A stretch of DNA of 64,000 nucleotides from positions 62,001 to 126,000 of the forward strand of contig JAKACM010000001.1 in NCBI GenBank assembly GCA_021821465.1. The letters are read 5' to 3'. The position numbers were made by a program, and so were the translations under genes. This document shows, piece by piece, positions 56,638 through 64,000 of this stretch. This stretch comes from Bacillota bacterium. Lineage in GTDB: Bacteria > Bacillota > Sulfobacillia > Sulfobacillales > Sulfobacillaceae. Within the stretch, counting starts at the first letter, position 1; every line of letters starts with the position of its first letter. The notes below the pieces were generated by a model that saw nothing but the letters and a program-made list of their open reading frames with translations, was not told the origin of the DNA and made no database searches.

Positions 56638-57351
56638 TTGCCCGTCACTCCTTTGAGCTTTTCCTCGAGAATTTTTCCTCGAGAATTTTAGATATAAGAC
56701 GCGGGCTCCTCACCCCCATGATCAGCGGGTTATAACCTTGGTTGGGCATTGGTCGCCCGTTAAAGCATTTATGCTCCCGAGCCTAGTTCGTGATTGCTGA
56801 GATCTATGAAGAACCCAACGAGCGAGAATTTCAAAGATCACTATAATCCAAACTCCAGGTATAGCCAACATACACGCCAAAATTGAAAAATAGGTTAAAA
56901 TACCACAGGTTAAGGGAGGTAGCAGCGCCACTGTCAAAGAACGCAAAGGACAGATACTTTAACTTTGAAGGATTTCGTAAAATTCGACACGAATTCCAAG
57001 GGAACACCAGCACGCGTTCGGGAGACATGATATACGAGTATTAACAATCAGAATGCAATCTTCTTTTCTGTATGCTTTTTCGTATAACGAAGAAGTCGAG
57101 TCGTGGATAGCTTTAGTTTCGTCAATATGTGGGATGGTGTTCACACGTGCTACAAATTCCCCGTATGCCCTCCAGAGGCTTATCTTTAGTCGTGATACCA
57201 ATAACATTCAGGCGGTCAGCCCGAGAATCGAAACGGAAGGAAGAGTTCCCCAACGGCTATTTCGGTATTCCGGGCCTAAGCCCTTTTGCACCCCATCCAG
57301 AGATTCATTCCGTAAAACGCCTGGCACGAATCACCTCACAAAAGTAAGGTG
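56638..57351. other. 714-bp region between the glycosylase gene and the CRISPR array
   Basis: A 14-bp unit TTTTCCTCGAGAAT is repeated in tandem at 56659-56672 and 56673-56686 in the glycosylase leader. Several short frames follow: 56722-56946 minus (two hydrophobic stretches, TTG start, no site), 56959-57207 minus and 57053-57352 plus. None is convincing. This is the leader-distal (trailer) side of the array; no cas gene remnant is recognised. Confidence 0.4.
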
Positions 57352-58712
57352 AACCCAATTCCTTATAGGTAGGCTACACACTCTCCCAATTCATGAGCTT
57401 GACCCTCCCTTGAAGAAGTTTCAATTCCTTATAGGTAGGCTACACACGGGAAGTCTTCCTTGATCAACTCGTGCAAACCTACATGGTTTCAATTCCTTAT
57501 AGGTAGGCTACACACACTAGGCAGGAAGGGGTTGCTGACCCCGTTTTCGCGGTTTCAATTCCTTATAGGTAGGCTACACACCACCAACTGACCCAAGCCT
57601 TGACGGACAGCACCATGTTTCAATTCCTTATAGGTAGGCTACACACAGTTGAAGAGTGCCCCTGCGGCCTCCTCATCCTCCGTTTCAATTCCTTATAGGT
57701 AGGCTACACACCTTAACCTTCCTTCTGCAAGTGATAGCCCACAGTCGGGGTTTCAATTCCTTATAGGTAGGCTACACACGCCCGTAAACGATACATTAGT
57801 TCCAGTATCAGCACCGAGTTTCAATTCCTTATAGGTAGGCTACACACATTCGATACCTCGATAAAGCATTTTACGATCTCTAGTTTCAATTCCTTATAGG
57901 TAGGCTACACACACCGTTATCCGGTCGCGGATGCCCGTCAAATTTTCCAGTTTCAATTCCTTATAGGTAGGCTACACACGGCTCAATCTCGCCTTAACTC
58001 TCATTGACATTGCAGTTTCAATTCCTTATAGGTAGGCTACACACTTCCGCTACCAGATTTTAGAAAAGATGGGTGTACCGAGTTTCAATTCCTTATAGGT
58101 AGGCTACACACGGAGGGTGTCTGTCTCGAAGTGACACAAAATATCCGCGTTTCAATTCCTTATAGGTAGGCTACACACCAATACGGTCAGCGTCTATACC
58201 AATACCTATGCGAAGTTTCAATTCCTTATAGGTAGGCTACACACAGTGCGGCCACCAATACGGGGTATCAGAGTGCAGCCACGTTTCAATTCCTTATAGG
58301 TAGGCTACACACACTACGCGGAGCCGGGGGGAGCCCCAGGATCCAGTTGTTTCAATTCCTTATAGGTAGGCTACACACCTACGACCAATGCGAGACCTTG
58401 CAGCGGGAAATTTGTTTCAATTCCTTATAGGTAGGCTACACACACTCCGGCAGGTAATTGACTGACGACATGAATATTGCTGTTTCAATTCCTTATAGGT
58501 AGGCTACACACCCCAACTCAAAGACCACCTGGCCCAATTGGTGGAACTGGTTTCAATTCCTTATAGGTAGGCTACACACCTGAAGTGAGTAGATTTGTCC
58601 CCTGCCATTCTTCATAGTTTCAATTCCTTATAGGTAGGCTACACACGCTTGATGTTTGATGGCTCAGGTACCTTTTGTGGCTGTTTCAATTCCTTATAGG
58701 TAGGCTACACAC
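57352..58712 (-). CRISPR. CRISPR array, 21 repeats of 30 nt, 20 spacers of 35-38 nt
   Basis: The repeat in transcript sense is GTGTGTAGCC TACCTATAAG GAATTGAAAC. The ATTGAAAC end is the 8-nt 5' handle typical of type III and I-B crRNAs, so the array is read on the minus strand, from right to left. Repeats 2-21 appear identical on reading. The leftmost copy (57352-57381) has its last four bases changed (GTTT to AACC on the + strand), as expected for the leader-distal end. Orientation agrees with the cas genes upstream. No spacer was matched to a target. Confidence 0.98.
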
Positions 58713-58886
58713 TCATTTTGGGGCTCTATACTTAGGTTGTCAATTGGATATTTTGTGGAACTTGTTGGCAGTCGTAAAGGGGAAATTCCTGGAATTGTTG
58801 TTCTATAAGGCTTTCGTGATTTCCCACATTGTCGTCGATCCCCGGTGGTTTTTGCGCTACTGGCGATCGACGAGGAAAATTAATAA
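58713..58886 (-). promoter_or_regulatory. CRISPR leader
   Basis: 174 nt between the stop of the last cas gene and the first repeat, on the leader side judged from repeat orientation and from the degenerate repeat at the far end. AT-rich next to the gene. TTGACA (about 58736 on the minus strand) and TATAGAG occur but only 8 nt apart, so no promoter pair is claimed. Read-through from the cas operon is equally possible. Confidence 0.6.
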
Positions 58887-61151
58887 TTATCTTTTCTCAA
58901 ACTCTTCAATTACTCTATCAACAGAAGGTAGTATACATCGTGTCCGATACTCATTAACTTTGCCCCTGTTATCCGTTTTACCCGTGTTATTGTCCGAGTT
59001 GCACGATACACAGTCCATTTTACATTCGATTTCCAAGTAACGGGTAACCGCATTCCATGCCTTGTTCTCGTCGTTGCTATAATCCCGCCATGTGAGAATT
59101 TTCTTCAATTGAGATAAACGAGGCTCATCCCATAGTGAACGATTTTGTGGACTGTCGTCGGCATCCGTTTGCTGATGAATTGCGACAATCATTTCCTCTT
59201 CAAAACTTTTTCGATATTTTTCAGCCCGTGGTAGGACATCCGTTTCTCCCAATTCCCATGCTCCATTACGCGTTAAGGTATGGTAATACTGAACAGGATT
59301 TTGTTGAATAATGTGCTCCACCTCTACCTGAACTGAACCCAATCCCAATGGCTTGCCCATCCCTAATTTCATTGCACATCCGGTAGGCAACCGTAAGACA
59401 AACAACAAGGCGCCTAGTTCAAATTCTGTAAGATTTTCAAAACGCATCCGACCGGAGAACTTGATCCCCGTATTAACAACATTGCGCATTTTAACGTGAC
59501 TACGATCACCGTCTGCCCCAACATCTTTCTCAACCCAGCTATTAGCAGCGTGCTTTTCATAAGGTGTGTTTCGGTGCCAATAAAGCTTATAACCACGAAT
59601 ATTTGTCCCGGGGGTATTCCAATTATTTCTTTGGTTGATCCGCTTAATACCGTTTTGATCTAAATAATGTTGTATAGTAGTCGGCTTTGGTGCACTAAGT
59701 ATTTTCGGTGTACACTCGCTACACAATTTCCAATTTTGATTAAATGGTTGCAAGACCAGATCCTCAAAGAATAGTCTCGTAACCCAAGAATTTAATGCAC
59801 TAGATACACCAGAAACGCCAAACAGCGCATCAACCAAATCGACACCAGATTCTTGAATAATCGACGGCACATGGTCTCCAATGGTGTAATCGTAGGGAAC
59901 ACGAAAATAGGGCGTATGGCCAAAGATGATACGCGACGTGTTCTTGAGCTCTCGATAAAATACAGGAACTCCATTGGGAAAAGACACCGAGCCACCGCAT
60001 TCGTTATTCGTCACATTTGCCACATAGCGTTTATGCTTAGCACTTTCGAGAATATTTACAGGAATGTTTCGTCCGGTATCCGCCACATAATCGCGTATAT
60101 CGTTGTCAGAAAGAGGTATTTCCTTGCCTTCGATAGTCGGCGGCCACATTTTAATTATGCTTTCTTTCCCATGCATCGAACCCGACGAAATGAGATAGGA
60201 TTTGTCAAATAGTCTGTAGCAGAAATTCGCCAAATAATGATTTTTCTCGTTCTTAAGGAATTCATAAGACGTGCCATTGATCTTTTGGGCAGGAACAATG
60301 TAGTATTGCTTATTCGAATCGTCATAGTTTAGATAGCCACCTTCGCTTTTTGGCGAGCCAGCCTTGCACTCAGATGCTGACGTTTGAGTACCCTGCATAA
60401 AATTTTGATACTCGTCTTTCAGATTCGTTTTGTCTGCTAAGGCGCGGAAAAACAATCGGCGATCGCGGTCAAACATATTAAACTTTGCATAGGACACGAT
60501 TTCTAAAAGTTGACGGATGAGTCCACGAAAGGAGCTACCGGGTATAAAGGGTTGGTTATCAAGTGATGCCATAAATACTTCTTTGCGTTGAAGAGACTCA
60601 TTCCCGCTTTGATGAGCGGTGCCAATAAATAGCGGTGTCAAAGTGGTTACCGTGACGGCTAAATACCCTGTCAACCTGTTGCTGTGATAGCGGTTCCGAG
60701 AAGGGGGTTGCTGTGAAATTTGAACCACTACATCATTAAGAGGCACAAAATTGTAAGGAGCCCGTGCCCTTTCAAGTTTTTCAATATGAGATGGGATTCC
60801 CTTGTTCTGGGTGTAAGTGGCTGCGGATCGGGTTTTTCTCTGGCTAGAATTGTACACTCGTCTGCTATTATATTCCCTATGTCGTTGAGTACCCTCCGAG
60901 AGTGGAATCTTGGATTTTGTATACCGTTTTCCGTTAATGATCACCGATTCAACAAACCCCTTCACACGATGAACCTGAATAGCAATGGGTTGATTCTTTG
61001 GAAGCATGGTTAAATCTTTGGAATCAAGTACCTTTTCATTAAACCAAGATACCGAAATCGGCTTATTGTTGCTTTCGAGAGTAAATGTAAATACGTACTT
61101 ATTTTGATCTTTTTTATGAGTAATGACCAAAATAGATCCTTCCTCATTCAT
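58887..61151 (-). CDS. Large type III RAMP protein, Cas7 with insertion (TIGR03986-like)
   Basis: 754 aa. Residues 1-90 look like a small beta-barrel (S1/cold-shock type: YVFTFTLESNNKPISVSWF, QPIAIQVHRVKGFVESVIING). A charged linker follows. The Cas7 core starts near residue 165: LAVTVTTLTPLFIGTAHQSG and the RAMP helix motif FIPGSSFRGLIRQLLEI. About 330 residues are inserted before the second half (SGRMRFENLTEFELGALLFVL), which has the Gly-rich LGMGKPLGLGSVQVEV. Cys pairs CSEC and CVSC may bind zinc. The loop where catalytic Csm3/Cas7 proteins have Asp reads GTAHQSGNESLQRKE, with no Asp, so it may be non-cleaving. Fits the Cas7-insertion subunit of III-D2/III-Dv. Confidence 0.82.
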   Translation of the reverse strand: MNEEGSILVITHKKDQNKYVFTFTLESNNKPISVSWFNEKVLDSKDLTMLPKNQPIAIQVHRVKGFVESVIINGKRYTKSKIPLSEGTQRHREYNSRRVYNSSQRKTRSAATYTQNKGIPSHIEKLERARAPYNFVPLNDVVVQISQQPPSRNRYHSNRLTGYLAVTVTTLTPLFIGTAHQSGNESLQRKEVFMASLDNQPFIPGSSFRGLIRQLLEIVSYAKFNMFDRDRRLFFRALADKTNLKDEYQNFMQGTQTSASECKAGSPKSEGGYLNYDDSNKQYYIVPAQKINGTSYEFLKNEKNHYLANFCYRLFDKSYLISSGSMHGKESIIKMWPPTIEGKEIPLSDNDIRDYVADTGRNIPVNILESAKHKRYVANVTNNECGGSVSFPNGVPVFYRELKNTSRIIFGHTPYFRVPYDYTIGDHVPSIIQESGVDLVDALFGVSGVSSALNSWVTRLFFEDLVLQPFNQNWKLCSECTPKILSAPKPTTIQHYLDQNGIKRINQRNNWNTPGTNIRGYKLYWHRNTPYEKHAANSWVEKDVGADGDRSHVKMRNVVNTGIKFSGRMRFENLTEFELGALLFVLRLPTGCAMKLGMGKPLGLGSVQVEVEHIIQQNPVQYYHTLTRNGAWELGETDVLPRAEKYRKSFEEEMIVAIHQQTDADDSPQNRSLWDEPRLSQLKKILTWRDYSNDENKAWNAVTRYLEIECKMDCVSCNSDNNTGKTDNRGKVNEYRTRCILPSVDRVIEEFEKR

Positions 61152-61183
61152 GGCGCCCGCTCCTCTCGTGTACCGGTAACCTG

Positions 61184-61750
61184 CTATCTGCCAATGCGAA
61201 CAATGCGCTGATCAACGATGCTTGCTAAATGATTAACGTAACCCATGTAATATCGCATGTGCACTACGATGCGATCGCGGCTTCCTTTGCTCCATTGCAT
61301 AGGTATGATAAAGATCGACCCCCGCTGAGATGAAAGTCTAACCCAGTCTTGGTCGACAAACTCTTCATGCCTTCCCAATAACAACATTTCTACTTCCTTC
61401 ACATGAACACGTTGTGTATGACCTTCTTCGGGTACCACAAAATCTTCGCGAATTCTTCCTTGCATGACGTTATTTTTTCCGCGAAATAGGTAAATTTCCC
61501 TATTGTCATTAAACAAACGTGCGCGTTCGAGATAACGATCGATGGCCTTAGGATCCATGACGCCACGGCGATTACGTATTCGGATTGCCCCGTCGGTAAT
61601 TGTGCCAAATACGATATCATGAAATAACCACGCCACAATAGACCCGTGATTCAAATATTGCGTCATATCTCCAACCGTAATGTCCTCCGTTAACATTACC
61701 GGAGTATATTGGGTGTAAATTTGGGCAAGAAGGTGTCGTCGCATTGTCAT
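61184..61750 (-). CDS. Csx19-like protein (TIGR03984-like)
   Basis: 188 aa. Segments NHGSIVAWLFHDIVFGTITDGAI and ARLFNDNREIYLFRGKNNVMQGRIREDF resemble the Csx19/TIGR03984 family, found only with type III-D loci. Its role is unresolved; in fused III-D complexes it is an accessory subunit. ATGA overlap with the double-Cas7 gene and 32 nt to the next gene, so one operon. Similarity is by pattern, without alignment. Confidence 0.7.
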   Translation of the reverse strand: MTMRRHLLAQIYTQYTPVMLTEDITVGDMTQYLNHGSIVAWLFHDIVFGTITDGAIRIRNRRGVMDPKAIDRYLERARLFNDNREIYLFRGKNNVMQGRIREDFVVPEEGHTQRVHVKEVEMLLLGRHEEFVDQDWVRLSSQRGSIFIIPMQWSKGSRDRIVVHMRYYMGYVNHLASIVDQRIVRIGR

Positions 61751-63144
61751 TGAATCTCTTCGTCTCCCTCGATCTGATCAATAAACTTTTGAACATACGA
61801 CTGCGCTAAATCGACATTCGAAAAGGTTAAATTGTGATCGGACTCATCTATGGTCATAGACTCTTGAACGCCATCGTGAAAATAAGTAAGTCGCGCATAT
61901 TGTCCCACGAGTAGCCCTCGTCCAACACCGATCTCTCCACCTAAAGGAAGGTGCCCCGTCCACAAATCTTTAAGGAGCAGAAGGATTAAGCCAAGTTCGC
62001 TTTGGCAGGGAGACACGATGCCAAAGGTCAGATGAATCGTTTCGTCGCCGTGAAAGATTGGTTGTTCATGAAACAAAGCCCCACTAGTAACTCCTCCAGT
62101 GAATCGATCAATGCGAATTCGTGATTGTATCATACGTGTCTCACCAGATAACGCGGCTTCCTCAACAAAAAATCGACTGCTCTTCGCGTGAGATGATTCA
62201 TTTGTATTAGTGTTGACGTAGCCAAAAAGATCTTGACAAAATTCGTCCACCACCGTGTCGACGCTATTGTCAACAACATTACCATACTGTTGTAAGGTAC
62301 GGATAATACGTTCAGCTTGGTGGCGAAACGCGCCCTTGATAGCAGTGCCGGGAATAACACTCCGCTGTTGGCTCTCTAAATGTGTCTTATCGGGCAACTC
62401 AGGATCCACCGAATAGGCCCCTATCATCAATGATCTTTTGAGGTAAAAATCCGCATCTACAACGACTTTGTCGATTAACGGCAAAGATAAAGGCAATGGT
62501 TCATAGGGAATGAGATCAGTGACATCATTATCAAGGTATCTAAACCATTTTTCGCCGTCTTGAGGAAAATTGAAGCGATAAAAACAGACATTTTCACATC
62601 GTAATTTACCAAAACCGGTGCGTGCTTTAGACCCCACATGAATTCCGTTTTTCAAAATCGCCATGATGTGCGATAAAAAGTCATCCGTATCAGCCATTAT
62701 CGCATCGTTGTCATCTTTATTGACGTTTACTTCTCCATACAACGAAAAACGATAGCCCGGCTCGACAATTTCATAATCGTACTTGGCACCGTACTCAGCA
62801 ATTCCCGTTTTGCCATTGATCTTGATCCCATCACGCACAACGACGCGCACTGCTTGCCTATTTACTGGCAATGCATCATCTAGTATGAAATGGCTTTGCA
62901 TGGCGTCCGTTTGAGAAGATCGGGGACTCCCAAAAAAATATTCTTCTTCCACGACATTGGCACCAAAATATGTACCGTATTCATGTCGTAACACTCCCAT
63001 CAAGGCTGTGGCCGGAATGTATGAGCACCCATCATACCCGCGCAAAATTTCCATGTCTACGTATTGTCCCTGGCCGGCACCTATTAGGAGAGGCGATTCA
63101 TTCACTAACGAGCCAATCATCACAACTTTCGACACTAGTTTCAT
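61747..63144 (-). CDS. Double Cas7 (Csm3-like) fusion, Cas7-2x
   Basis: 465 aa made of two Cas7/RAMP domains in one chain. Domain 1 (about 1-205): SPLLIGAGQGQYVDMEIL with Asp30 at the catalytic position of Csm3, YIPATALMGVLRHEYG, and the Gly-rich loop VGSKARTGFGKLRC. Domain 2 (about 225-445): FYLKRSLMIGAYSVDPELPD, VIPGTAIKGAFRHQAERI and the Gly-rich LPLGGEIGVGRGLLVGQY; Asp residues in its loop could also be catalytic. Each domain would hold one backbone segment of the crRNA. The 13-nt gap to the upstream gene suggests one operon. Confidence 0.88.
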   Translation of the reverse strand: MKLVSKVVMIGSLVNESPLLIGAGQGQYVDMEILRGYDGCSYIPATALMGVLRHEYGTYFGANVVEEEYFFGSPRSSQTDAMQSHFILDDALPVNRQAVRVVVRDGIKINGKTGIAEYGAKYDYEIVEPGYRFSLYGEVNVNKDDNDAIMADTDDFLSHIMAILKNGIHVGSKARTGFGKLRCENVCFYRFNFPQDGEKWFRYLDNDVTDLIPYEPLPLSLPLIDKVVVDADFYLKRSLMIGAYSVDPELPDKTHLESQQRSVIPGTAIKGAFRHQAERIIRTLQQYGNVVDNSVDTVVDEFCQDLFGYVNTNTNESSHAKSSRFFVEEAALSGETRMIQSRIRIDRFTGGVTSGALFHEQPIFHGDETIHLTFGIVSPCQSELGLILLLLKDLWTGHLPLGGEIGVGRGLLVGQYARLTYFHDGVQESMTIDESDHNLTFSNVDLAQSYVQKFIDQIEGDEEIQ

Positions 63145-63157
63145 TCATCACATCCCC

Positions 63158-64000
63158 TTAATCGGACAGTTGTCTACTAATGGTACCTAAAATTATCAAC
63201 CAATACCGTTGAATCAGCGCGTAGGAGAAAGTGGCATCGTCTTTCACGGACTGAATAATCTCGGCTATCGGATTCGCAAGTGAACCGCCCAACAATTTAT
63301 TCATGGATTGTTCGCACCAAACAGCCACCTGGCTCGTAAATTTATCGACATTAAACTCGTCGGCCCAAGGCGTCATTTTCAGCATCTTATAAAACGGTTT
63401 CTCAGACTGTGGATCGTACTTTAACAAGTGAATAAACTCCTCCATTCCGGCAGCACGCATAAATAAAGCGCGCAAGCGCTCAACCATATGACCGTGTAAA
63501 TTTGAGAAGGGATTCTGGGTAACGTCAATCGTTGTGGTACATTCAATCGCTTCTTGTTCGATGTATTCTTTTAACGCATGGCGAAATGCGCCATGTATCA
63601 AGTCCCTGGCATTCTGATGTTGCAACAGAGCCGCAACCGCCTTGGAATCATTCGATGAGGATTGTTGTTTAAATAGATCAATATTGGAATCACTCGACCA
63701 GAAAAACTTGACTCGGCCAAAGCCTTCATGAGTCCGTTCACCAAAGCCCGCGACTAATAATCTTTCTAATTGGGTGCGACGATTCTTGAGGCATTGTCCT
63801 CCCACCTTGAAGGAAGTCCCGGCAACTAAAGCCAGTTCCGTAGGAGATTTTGTTCGCCATACCCCAACGTAATGCTCAATAGGATGAGACGCTGCAACAA
63901 TATCTAGATTATCATCACATGTTTGGGCATCCCACCCTAATGCGTTTTGTAGATATCGCAAAACGTTTTGCCATGACGGATCAGGAAACCCCGCCTCGTT
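63158..64000 (-). CDS. Cas5/Csx10-like plus Cas11-like fusion, C-terminal part
   Basis: Partial: the frame is open to the window edge (281 codons seen); a TTG at 63961 is not taken as the start because coding-like sequence continues. The first 110 residues are the end of a RAMP: TSFKVGGQCLKNRRTQLERLLV and the Gly-rich AGFGERTHEGFGRVKFFW, as in Csx10/Cas5. After a Ser/Asn linker comes an all-helical domain of about 160 residues (ALLQHQNARDLIHGAFRHAL, HMVERLRALFMRAAGMEEF), like the small subunit Cas11. This order matches the Cas7-Cas5-Cas11 chain of III-Dv; a leading Cas7 domain, if present, is outside. Confidence 0.75.
   Translation of the reverse strand, partial: NEAGFPDPSWQNVLRYLQNALGWDAQTCDDNLDIVAASHPIEHYVGVWRTKSPTELALVAGTSFKVGGQCLKNRRTQLERLLVAGFGERTHEGFGRVKFFWSSDSNIDLFKQQSSSNDSKAVAALLQHQNARDLIHGAFRHALKEYIEQEAIECTTTIDVTQNPFSNLHGHMVERLRALFMRAAGMEEFIHLLKYDPQSEKPFYKMLKMTPWADEFNVDKFTSQVAVWCEQSMNKLLGGSLANPIAEIIQSVKDDATFSYALIQRYWLIILGTISRQLSD

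Noticed and set aside
56722-56946. Possible small membrane protein near the CRISPR array
   Set aside because: Needs a TTG start without a ribosome site; hydrophobicity alone is weak evidence in AT-rich DNA.

Overview
The window is chromosomal DNA of a Gram-positive, endospore-forming bacterium, most like Sulfobacillus or a close thermoacidophilic relative. This is inferred from gene content: a PurR-box purine operon, a GlnR-type MerR regulator, CIRCE-controlled groES/groEL, EndoA-type mazEF next to alr, a serine T-box, a GerD-like lipoprotein, a sulfocyanin-like lipoprotein and a sulerythrin-type rubrerythrin. No 16S or other species-level marker is present.

Layout. 1-233: end of a peroxiredoxin. 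539-15600 (minus strand): a GerD-like lipoprotein, then in transcription order a MerR/GlnR-like regulator, hpt, guaA, and the ten-gene operon purB-C-S-Q-L-F-M-N-H-D (PRPP to IMP), whose promoter carries paired inverted PurR-like boxes. 15.6-24.7 kb: plsY, groEL, groES, moaC/mogA, an M20 amidohydrolase, a polysaccharide deacetylase, and hbd/thiolase. 24.9-35.5 kb: murA, guaB, murC, a gamma-carbonic-anhydrase-like protein, and the tRNA t6A set tsaD/tsaB/tsaE with rimI and thiL. 36-37.5 kb: a decayed IS4-like element. 37.6-41 kb: a probable peroxide-response operon (rubrerythrin, Fe-S oxidoreductase, DUF3501, PerR/Fur, family-4 UDG). 41.5-47.3 kb: asparaginase, a gamma-glutamyl hydrolase, mazEF, alr, nnr and acpS. 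47.6-51.2 kb: formiminotransferase, a molybdopterin oxidoreductase and a copper-ligand-deficient sulfocyanin-like lipoprotein. 51.3-52.7 kb: a tnpB-only IS200/IS605 element. 52.9-56.6 kb: a serine T-box with aminotransferase and serA, then a 3-methyladenine glycosylase.

57.3-64 kb: a CRISPR array (21 repeats, 20 spacers) downstream of a type III operon made of fused RAMP proteins: a Cas5-like/Cas11-like fusion (cut by the window edge), a double Cas7, a Csx19-like protein, and a Cas7 with a large insertion and an N-terminal beta-barrel-like segment. This composition matches the fused III-D variant (III-D2/III-Dv), which lies between multi-subunit type III complexes and single-chain Cas7-11. 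Neither cas10 nor cas1/cas2/cas6 is inside the window.

Other points of interest: an ORF-less, strongly structured 250-nt element between guaB and murA that resembles an IscB/IsrB (HEARO) omega RNA; two genes, tsaD and an alpha/beta hydrolase, with no ATG/GTG/TTG at the homologous start but a good Shine-Dalgarno placed over ACG and ATT; and an inverted membrane-protein gene that splits the tsa cluster.
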